Source of the DNA: an uncultured Pseudomonadales bacterium
Lineage (GTDB): Bacteria; Pseudomonadota; Gammaproteobacteria; Pseudomonadales; Pseudohongiellaceae
DNA length: 5,357 nucleotides
Reading direction: 5' to 3'
NCBI GenBank assembly: GCA_938082955.1
Contig: CALKDE010000336.1
Span: 1 to 5,357, forward strand
The notes beneath the pieces were generated by a model. It had not been told where the DNA came from and made no database searches. It worked only from the letters and a program-made list of their open reading frames with translations. Position 1 is the first letter of the stretch. Every line of letters starts with the position of its first letter. Positions 1 through 5,357 of the stretch are shown here, one piece after another. Position numbers and translations under genes: made by a program.

Positions 1-1281
1 GAATGGGACAATTTGGCGGATGTGCTGCTTCCTGAAGACTTCTATCGGCCGGAGCATCAAATTATATTCCGCGTGATGTCTCAGCAGAGTGAAGCCAGTA
101 GTCCTATCGATGTGGTGACATTGGTGGAATCCCTCAATAGCCTGAACGAATTGGAGGGTGCCGGTGGCGTGGAATACCTGGGCGAACTAACAGACAATGC
201 CAGAGGCACGGCGAATATACATGCCTACGCCGAGATCATCCGCGAGCGGGCAATTCTGCGCCGGCTGATCAGTGTCGCTAACGGCATTGCCAACAGTGGC
301 TACAACACTGGTGGTAAGAAGGCCGCTGTGGTCTTGGATGAGGCAGAGCAAGAAGTCTTTAGCATTGCGGATGAGCGACCGCAGGATAAGGGCCCCGTCC
401 CGATCAATCCTTTGCTCAGCAAGGCCGTGGATAGGATCGATGAACTTGCGGGCTTAGATGGCAGCCTCACGGGACTGTCCACTGGCTTTACCGATCTTGA
501 TGAGATGACCTCCGGCTGGCAGAAATCGGATTTGGTTATCGTCGCCGGAAGGCCCTCTATGGGTAAGACGGCATTTGCTATGAACTTGGTTGAGAATGCA
601 GTGATGAGCACTGACGATCCAGTGCTGGTCTTCAGCCTCGAGATGCCGGCACAGAGCCTCATCTTTCGAATGCTTTCTTCGATCGGCAAGCTAGATCAGA
701 CTAAACTGCGTACCGGACAATTAACAGAAGAAGATTGGCCGGGCTTTAATAACGCTGTGGCGAAACTCAAAGACCGACCCCTTTTCATCGATGACAGTGC
801 TGCATTGAGTCCGATGGAGATGCGAGCGCGGGCACGCAGAATCGTGCGCGAGCATGGCAGCCTCGGTATGGTGGTAGTGGACTATTTACAGCTAATGCAA
901 ATCAAAGGCTTTGGCGACAATCGCGTCGGAGAGATCTCTGAGATATCGCGATCATTGAAATTGTTGGCACGCGAGTTCGAGTGTCCAGTTATAGCCCTTT
1001 CGCAGCTCAATCGTAGCCTCGAACAACGACCTAACAAACGGCCGGTAATGTCGGACCTGCGGGAATCAGGTGCGATCGAGCAGGACGCCGATATTATTTC
1101 TTTCATCTACCGAGACGAGGTCTACAACGAGGACTCGCCGGACAAAGGAGTCGCCGAGGTGATTATTGGTAAGCACCGTAACGGTCCAATCGGCACAGTA
1201 AGGCTGAGCTTCGTTGGCAAGTACACGCGCTTCGAGAATCATGCACAACCAAGATACGACGACAGTTACACCCATGGATAG
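1..1281 (+). CDS. dnaB: Replicative DNA helicase DnaB, 5'-truncated by window edge
   Basis: DnaB is the hexameric ATP-driven helicase that encircles the lagging-strand template, unwinds DNA at the replication fork and recruits primase through its N-terminal domain. The frame is open from base 1, and its first codons (E-W-D-N) match the NERWDD region near residue 46 of the E. coli protein. The gene therefore starts outside the window, and the TTG at 13 is not a real start. Of the 426 residues visible, about 1-130 are the N-terminal domain and linker, and about 150-426 the RecA-like motor. Motor motifs, in window residues, are Walker A GRPSMGKT (183-190), the FSLEMP glutamate (E214), Walker B VVVDYLQLM (291-299, Asp294), SQLNR (334-338) and SDLRESGAIEQDAD (351-364). 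The GKHRNGP loop (390-396) carries the Lys391/Arg393 pair that in related helicases contacts the neighbouring subunit's nucleotide; it usually reads GKQRNGP. No intein interrupts the motifs. alr follows 24 bases later. Confidence 0.97.
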   Translation, partial: EWDNLADVLLPEDFYRPEHQIIFRVMSQQSEASSPIDVVTLVESLNSLNELEGAGGVEYLGELTDNARGTANIHAYAEIIRERAILRRLISVANGIANSGYNTGGKKAAVVLDEAEQEVFSIADERPQDKGPVPINPLLSKAVDRIDELAGLDGSLTGLSTGFTDLDEMTSGWQKSDLVIVAGRPSMGKTAFAMNLVENAVMSTDDPVLVFSLEMPAQSLIFRMLSSIGKLDQTKLRTGQLTEEDWPGFNNAVAKLKDRPLFIDDSAALSPMEMRARARRIVREHGSLGMVVVDYLQLMQIKGFGDNRVGEISEISRSLKLLAREFECPVIALSQLNRSLEQRPNKRPVMSDLRESGAIEQDADIISFIYRDEVYNEDSPDKGVAEVIIGKHRNGPIGTVRLSFVGKYTRFENHAQPRYDDSYTHG

Positions 1282-1305
1282 TCACCCGCCATTGTCCAAG
1301 CGATC

Positions 1306-2457
1306 ATGATTGACCCCTCACTAAGAGTTTGGGCTACGATAAACCTACGTGCGCTCAAGAAGAACCTCTCACAAGTAAGCGTCCATTGTCCTGAATCACA
1401 AATCATCCCTGTGATAAAGGCGAATGCCTATGGTCATGGCGTCGAACAAGTGGCTTTAGCGCTCAAGGCGATGCACAAAAAATTTGCAGCCCTTGCTGTG
1501 GCTTCTATCGAAGAAGCTATGGAACTGCGTACTCTCGGCATTAGCACCCCAATCCTCCTTCTCTGCGGCTTTCGTAACAAAGTGGAAATGAAGCGCTGTT
1601 TCAATAACAAGATTGAGCCTGTGATCCATTCGATGTATCAGTTTGAGGAGATTGAAAAATATTTGGAGACGGAGAAGCTATCCGGGGTTGGTCGAGTCTG
1701 GGTGAAGTTCAATAGCGGCATGAATCGACTCGGCCTTGACAAAGAACAGGCCTTGCGAGTCTATGAAGAATTGCACCGGCATCCACAGACAGAGGTCGTT
1801 CTCATGTCGCATCTAGCTAGCGCCGACGATCTTGAGAATCAATCAGCGGTTGAATTCACGCAGCGGCAGATAGCGGACTTCGATTCACTCAAGCAGCAGG
1901 TCGCTAACTCGACGCAAGGACCGGTGCAAGCTAGCCTCGCCGCCTCTGCCGGCATATTGTCCCTTTCCCAAACGCATCATCAATTCGTGCGGCCGGGATT
2001 CATGTTGTATGGCGGGTCACCTTTTGGGAATCGCACTGCCGAGGAAATAGGGCTGTTGCCGGTTATGACGCTTCGCGCAAAGATCATTGCCATCAATAAC
2101 GTTGAGGCGGGTGGCACCATCGGCTACGGCGGGATCCATCGTTGTGAGCAACGCACGCGGGTAGGGATCGTCTCCGTAGGTTACGCAGATGGCTATCCAC
2201 GCTCGGCGAAGAATGGTACGCCAGTTTTGGTCAATTCTAAGCAGGGGCTACGCCGCGCAGGACTATTAGGCCGGGTGTCTATGGATACGATTGCGATCGA
2301 TTTGACTGGACTCGATTCGGTAAAGATAGGCACTGAGGTAGTGCTATGGGGAGACGGGCTTCCAGCTGATGAAGTAGCCCGCTACGCAGATACAATTTCT
2401 TACGAATTGTTTTGCAAAGTCACCAAGCGGGTTGAATTTGTCTATACTGACGAATGA
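1306..2457 (+). CDS. alr: Alanine racemase (PLP-dependent)
   Basis: Alanine racemase interconverts L- and D-alanine in the cytoplasm, supplying D-alanine for peptidoglycan stem peptides. The 383 residues span the family's usual length: a PLP-binding TIM barrel (about 8-245) and a C-terminal beta domain (about 250-380). The PLP lysine is K38 in VIKANAYGHG. The second catalytic base is Y274 in TIGYGG, donated across the dimer interface. R141 in NSGMNRLG is the arginine that contacts the PLP phenolic oxygen, and K134 fits the lysine carbamylated in Geobacillus Alr. GYADGYPR (292-299) and RVSMD (323-327) complete the active-site entry. The segment before R141 reads NSGM where many relatives have DTGM, which is unlikely to matter. 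ATG 1306 is the only reasonable start, since the dnaB stop lies in frame just upstream. No clear Shine-Dalgarno precedes it, so coupling to dnaB translation is plausible. Whether this is the biosynthetic or a catabolic (DadX-like) enzyme cannot be decided from sequence, but placement after dnaB fits the constitutive alr. Confidence 0.96.
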   Translation: MIDPSLRVWATINLRALKKNLSQVSVHCPESQIIPVIKANAYGHGVEQVALALKAMHKKFAALAVASIEEAMELRTLGISTPILLLCGFRNKVEMKRCFNNKIEPVIHSMYQFEEIEKYLETEKLSGVGRVWVKFNSGMNRLGLDKEQALRVYEELHRHPQTEVVLMSHLASADDLENQSAVEFTQRQIADFDSLKQQVANSTQGPVQASLAASAGILSLSQTHHQFVRPGFMLYGGSPFGNRTAEEIGLLPVMTLRAKIIAINNVEAGGTIGYGGIHRCEQRTRVGIVSVGYADGYPRSAKNGTPVLVNSKQGLRRAGLLGRVSMDTIAIDLTGLDSVKIGTEVVLWGDGLPADEVARYADTISYELFCKVTKRVEFVYTDE

Positions 2458-2522
2458 CTTGCGATGCGCTTTTCTTCGCCCTATTTGTAATAAAGCAAAC
2501 TACAAAAAGCTGAATACAGAGT

Positions 2523-3902
2523 ATGTCTAAAAATAAAATCGCATTCGTGTGTACTGACTGTGGTACCGAACACGGTCAATGGCAGGGTCAATGTGCCTCC
2601 TGCAAGGCTTGGAATACGCTATCGCAGATCAATCTAGGCAGCAGCAGTAGCACCTCGCCGGCAACCAAAGTCGACTTCCGCAAGCAGGGCTACTCCGGCG
2701 ATAAATCCAATGTACAAAACCTTTCCGATATAGATCTAGAGGCCCTCCCGCGTTTTAGTAGCACCATTGATGAGATGGATCGCGTTCTCGGCGGTGGTCT
2801 GGTTCCAGGGTCGGCCATTTTGATCGGCGGCAATCCTGGCGCTGGCAAGAGTACGCTCTTACTCCAAATAATGTGCCTGTTAGCAAATTCCGGAAAGCCG
2901 GCCCTGTACGTCACTGGAGAGGAATCCTTGCAACAGGTTGGCATGCGCGCGAAGCGTTTGAACCTGCCAGAAAAGAATTTGAAGATGTTGGCCGAGACCA
3001 ATGTCGAGCAGATTTGCAAAGCAGCGCAGGAGCACCAGCCACAGCTGCTGGTTGTGGATTCGATTCAGGTCATGCACAGCGGCGACGTAGCGTCCGCACC
3101 AGGCAGCGTCTCTCAGGTGCGCGAGTGTGCTGCCTATCTCATTCAGTATGCGAAGCAAACGAACACGGTTCTATTTCTGGTAGGTCATGTGACGAAGGAT
3201 GGCAATCTGGCGGGCCCTAAAGTGTTAGAACATATGATCGATTGCTTCATCATGTTGGAGGGCGGTAACGACAGTAAGTATCGAATTCTGCGCGGGCAGA
3301 AGAATCGCTTCGGCGCGGTCAACGAGCTAGGCGTGTTTGCCATGCTTGAGACCGGTCTTAAAGAAGTTAAGAACCCCTCTGCGATATTTTTGGCACGAAC
3401 CGAAGAAGACACTCCCGGCTCGATAGTGATGGTGCTGTGGGAGGGTACGCGCCCTCTGCTGGTTGAGATACAAGCTCTCGTCGATGGCAGCCAATTGGGC
3501 AATCCGCGTCGAGTGGCAGTCGGTCTCGAGCAGAATCGCCTAGCTATGCTGTTAGCTGTACTGCACCGTCATGGCGGATTGTATATGGCGGATCAGGATG
3601 TCTACGTTAACGTGGTAGGTGGGGTCAAAGTGACTGAGACAAGCGCCGATCTCGCGCTATTGCTCGCGATCGTATCCAGCTTTCAGGACAAATCCCTACC
3701 TAAGGACCTGGTCGTGTTCGGAGAGGTGGGATTGGCGGGTGAGATTCGTCCTGTGCCCGGTGGGCAGGAACGATTACAGGAGGCGGCCAAGCACGGCTTC
3801 ACTCGGGCTATCGTTCCGAAGGCGAATGCGCCGAAGAATAAGATCCCCGGCCTCGAGGTAATCGGCGTCAGCAAGATCACCCAGGCGCTCGAGGCAATCT
3901 AG
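2523..3902 (+). CDS. radA: DNA repair and recombination ATPase RadA (Sms)
   Basis: RadA is a cytoplasmic hexameric RecA-fold motor that binds single-stranded DNA and drives branch migration of recombination intermediates. It helps RecA-mediated repair and, in naturally competent bacteria, transformation. The 459 residues nearly equal the 460 of E. coli RadA. In order they show a four-cysteine zinc finger (C10-x2-C13-x10-C24-x2-C27) and a Ser/Thr-rich linker (about 38-50). The ATPase core has Walker A GNPGAGKST (103-111) and Walker B LLVVDS (175-180), followed by the RadA-specific KNRFG motif (260-264). The C-terminal Lon-protease-like domain (about 290-455) includes VVGGVKVTETSADLALLLA and FGEVGLAGEIRPVPGG; in RadA this domain is regarded as a non-proteolytic DNA-binding scaffold. 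ATG 2523 places the zinc finger at the normal distance from the N terminus. The ribosome-binding site is poor: CAGAG lies only one base from the ATG. It sits 65 bases after alr on the same strand and ends 12 bases from the convergent transporter gene. Confidence 0.97.
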   Translation: MSKNKIAFVCTDCGTEHGQWQGQCASCKAWNTLSQINLGSSSSTSPATKVDFRKQGYSGDKSNVQNLSDIDLEALPRFSSTIDEMDRVLGGGLVPGSAILIGGNPGAGKSTLLLQIMCLLANSGKPALYVTGEESLQQVGMRAKRLNLPEKNLKMLAETNVEQICKAAQEHQPQLLVVDSIQVMHSGDVASAPGSVSQVRECAAYLIQYAKQTNTVLFLVGHVTKDGNLAGPKVLEHMIDCFIMLEGGNDSKYRILRGQKNRFGAVNELGVFAMLETGLKEVKNPSAIFLARTEEDTPGSIVMVLWEGTRPLLVEIQALVDGSQLGNPRRVAVGLEQNRLAMLLAVLHRHGGLYMADQDVYVNVVGGVKVTETSADLALLLAIVSSFQDKSLPKDLVVFGEVGLAGEIRPVPGGQERLQEAAKHGFTRAIVPKANAPKNKIPGLEVIGVSKITQALEAI

Positions 3903-3918
3903 ATAGCACCCTAGCTAG
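3899..3918. repeat. Imperfect inverted repeat over two convergent stop codons
   Basis: Bases 3899-3906 (CTAGATAG) can pair with 3911-3918 (CTAGCTAG) around a four-base CACC loop. This gives an eight-position stem with one A/G mismatch at 3903/3914. The repeat contains the radA TAG (3900-3902) and the complement of the transporter's TAG (3915-3917). Because it is roughly symmetric it could fold in either transcript and act as a weak two-way terminator. It is A+T-rich and lacks a following run of T on either strand, so it is not a canonical intrinsic terminator. Part of the symmetry comes simply from two opposed TAG stops. No better terminator hairpin is visible between the two genes. Confidence 0.3.
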
Positions 3919-5270
3919 TCTGGAGCCCTTTCGAAATCTTCCCTAATCGTGTGGGTCGCTTTCCAATAGTGGAAGGCACACCAGACATTCACCATCAGCG
4001 TAATCGACATCGCATAGCGTAGCGAATCAGAGCCGTAGCTCGGTTCGAAAAAATCGCTCATGAAGCCGGTTAGCATTGGGCCGAGTCCTAAGCCGATTAA
4101 ATTCAACATGAACAGCAAGATCGCCGATGCCATGGCGCGCATGCGAATACCAACCAAGAAGTGCGTTGATGCGATGCAGGGCGCAAGATACCATCCGCCG
4201 CAGAAAACTGGCAGAAAGTAGGAGAACGCCGCGCTATATCCGCTAGGCATTACTAAGAAAGTAATCAGTCCCAGAGGAATTGCCAGCACCGTGGAGATAA
4301 AGGGAATCCATATATACCAAGTTTTGTCTCCGGTCTTGTTTGCCATACGATCTGACATCCAGCCACCGAAGAAAGTGCCGGCCAAACCACCGATGCCTGC
4401 GATCAGACCGTAGTACAAACCCACATCCAAAATTGGCATGTCATGGACGCGCCCTAGAAATAGCGGCATGAAGTTCCCCATGCCATAGGTAACGAAGGCA
4501 TGCAGCGCGCAGGCGAAGGAGAGGTGTCGAAACGATTTTCTTTCCCAAAGGAAATGCAGTACACGCAGGAAGCCCGGTGGCGCCACATCTTTGCGTGATT
4601 CGGCCATGCCGCGTGGCGGTTCTTTAATTACGAATCTAACAAGTAGCGCAAGAAATATTCCCGGGATGGCGACCACTACAAAAGCAGTGCGCCAATCGAA
4701 ATATTGAACGAGATAGGCACCGCCGACCGTACCGACTAGAATGCCGCCGTATACGCCAAGAGAATAGATAGATAAAGCAGTAGCGCGTTGCGCGGCTGGA
4801 AATATATCGGAGACAATAGAGTGAGCTGGAGGAGATCCGCCCGCCTCGCCGACACCGACGCCAAACCTAGCCATGAATAGCTGAAAAAAATTATTTGCCG
4901 CTCCACAGAGAGCGGTCATTATGCTCCATATGGTTATTGATATGGCTATAATATTGCGCCGGTTACTGACGTCGGCCAAACGCGCGATGGGTATGCCGAG
5001 GGTTGTGTAGATCAATGCGAAGGCGAGACCGGACAGCATGCCAAATTGACCATCGCTAATCTGCAGGTCGTCGATGATGAACTGGGCGAGAACATTGATG
5101 ACCTGCCTGTCTACGAAATTGGAGACATAGGCGGCGGTGAGAATGCCTAACACTAGATAGCGGTAATAAGGGTTCTGGTAAGCCTTGGCAGCAGCTACTT
5201 TTTCCGATGATAATTTGACTGCTAAATCTTCGGAAGTGTTTTCGGAATTACTATCGGTGTTCGCAGTCAT
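3915..5270 (-). CDS. MFS transporter, Spinster-like family, substrate unknown
   Basis: This is an inner-membrane secondary transporter of the major facilitator superfamily, with 451 residues and about twelve predicted membrane helices. A hydrophilic N-terminal tail (1-35) is rich in Asn, Ser, Thr and Glu. The first helix (about 37-62) carries NFVDRQ with the D54-R55 pair typical of Spinster-like members. The loop between helices 2 and 3 has a motif-A-like ARLADVSNRR (96-105), and helix 4 holds RFGVGVGEAGGSPP (135-148) with conserved E142. A cytoplasmic loop (about 215-245, starting KEPPRG) separates the two six-helix halves. The second half repeats motif A as GGWMSDRMANK (302-312). The acidic and basic residues in helices 1 and 4 suggest proton-coupled transport. 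The substrate cannot be told: relatives are annotated for lipids, hexuronates or aromatic acids, and no neighbouring catabolic gene helps. ATG 5270 is supported by a well-spaced GAGGA. It runs opposite to dnaB-alr-radA, so it is a separate transcription unit. Confidence 0.9.
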   Translation of the reverse strand: MTANTDSNSENTSEDLAVKLSSEKVAAAKAYQNPYYRYLVLGILTAAYVSNFVDRQVINVLAQFIIDDLQISDGQFGMLSGLAFALIYTTLGIPIARLADVSNRRNIIAISITIWSIMTALCGAANNFFQLFMARFGVGVGEAGGSPPAHSIVSDIFPAAQRATALSIYSLGVYGGILVGTVGGAYLVQYFDWRTAFVVVAIPGIFLALLVRFVIKEPPRGMAESRKDVAPPGFLRVLHFLWERKSFRHLSFACALHAFVTYGMGNFMPLFLGRVHDMPILDVGLYYGLIAGIGGLAGTFFGGWMSDRMANKTGDKTWYIWIPFISTVLAIPLGLITFLVMPSGYSAAFSYFLPVFCGGWYLAPCIASTHFLVGIRMRAMASAILLFMLNLIGLGLGPMLTGFMSDFFEPSYGSDSLRYAMSITLMVNVWCAFHYWKATHTIREDFERAPD

Positions 5271-5276
5271 TCGCTG

Positions 5277-5281
5277 TCCTC
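5277..5281 (-). promoter_or_regulatory. Shine-Dalgarno site of the MFS transporter gene
   Basis: On the minus strand GAGGA lies six bases before the ATG whose first base is 5270. It is the clearest ribosome-binding site in the window and fixes the transporter's start. Neither alr nor radA has an equivalent. Confidence 0.7.
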
Positions 5282-5310
5282 AGCGTTATTCTTTTTTTAG
5301 GTCAGCAAAG

Positions 5311-5340
5311 AATCTAACCGGCATTAAGAGCCCAGGTCAT
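5311..5340 (-). promoter_or_regulatory. Candidate sigma-70 promoter for the MFS transporter
   Basis: On the minus strand ATGACC (5340-5335) matches the -35 consensus TTGACA at four of six bases. After an 18-base spacer, TAGATT (5316-5311) matches TATAAT at four of six. Transcription would start near 5303, giving a leader of roughly 33 bases that contains the GAGGA site and an A-rich stretch. The -35 element overlaps a small inverted repeat, GTCA-T-TGAC (5336-5344). The match is modest and such pairs arise often by chance, but the position suits the gene and no better candidate lies in the 87 bases available. Confidence 0.3.
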
Positions 5341-5357
5341 TGACTAGGCTTCGATTT

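Noticed and set aside
13..15. TTG at 13 as the start codon of the helicase gene
   Set aside because: The frame is open back to base 1 and its upstream codons match conserved DnaB residues, so the true start lies outside the window.
300..689. 129-codon open frame on the minus strand inside dnaB
   Set aside because: It is antisense to conserved DnaB coding sequence, with no recognisable domain in its translation.
547..897. Possible intein in DnaB, since inteins are known to insert near its ATPase motifs
   Set aside because: Walker A through Walker B are continuous at normal spacing, with no inserted sequence.
2461..2479. GCGA/TCGC pairing after alr as a terminator
   Set aside because: The stem is only four base pairs around an eleven-base loop, with no T-run after it.
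2873..3220. 115-codon open frame on the plus strand inside radA
   Set aside because: It lies wholly within radA in another frame and its translation shows no recognisable domain; it is a shadow of the real gene.
3560..3800. RadA C-terminal domain as an active Lon-type protease
   Set aside because: The segment resembles the E. coli RadA domain, which is regarded as non-proteolytic; the resemblance to Lon is structural.
5299..5339. AGGTCA occurring twice upstream of the transporter (5299-5304 and 5334-5339), as paired operator half-sites
   Set aside because: A repeated six-base word in about 87 bases is expected by chance, and the flanking bases are not shared.

Overview
The window holds four protein-coding genes and very little else. 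Three lie on the plus strand: the 3' part of dnaB (replicative DNA helicase), a complete alr (alanine racemase) and a complete radA (Lon-domain recombination ATPase). One lies on the minus strand, converging on radA: a complete 12-helix major facilitator superfamily transporter of the Spinster-like type. All motifs read cleanly, with no frameshifts, premature stops, inteins, insertion sequences, CRISPR arrays, tRNA or rRNA genes.

The proteins look gammaproteobacterial. DnaB and RadA resemble their Escherichia coli counterparts along their whole length, and dnaB followed at once by alr is the order seen in enteric bacteria and pseudomonads. Base composition looks moderate, near half G+C. The transporter, with its DR motif in the first helix and GEAG motif in the fourth, is of a type I associate with marine and aromatic- or steroid-degrading proteobacteria. 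A free-living, possibly marine gammaproteobacterium is my inference; the species cannot be named from this window.

Layout: dnaB occupies bases 1-1281 and is cut by the left edge of the window, losing roughly its first 46 codons. alr (1306-2457) begins 24 bases after the dnaB stop, in the same reading frame. radA (2523-3902) follows after 65 bases. The transporter gene (3915-5270, minus strand) ends 12 bases from the radA stop, and an imperfect inverted repeat covers both stop codons. The last 87 bases, upstream of the transporter, carry a good Shine-Dalgarno site and a modest candidate promoter.

The three plus-strand genes are probably co-transcribed housekeeping functions: fork unwinding, D-alanine supply for peptidoglycan, and branch migration during recombination. 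They share no single pathway, although DnaB and RadA are both hexameric RecA-fold DNA motors. The transporter is a separate transcription unit with unknown substrate. I see no convincing undescribed system; the findings are small-scale observations at gene junctions.
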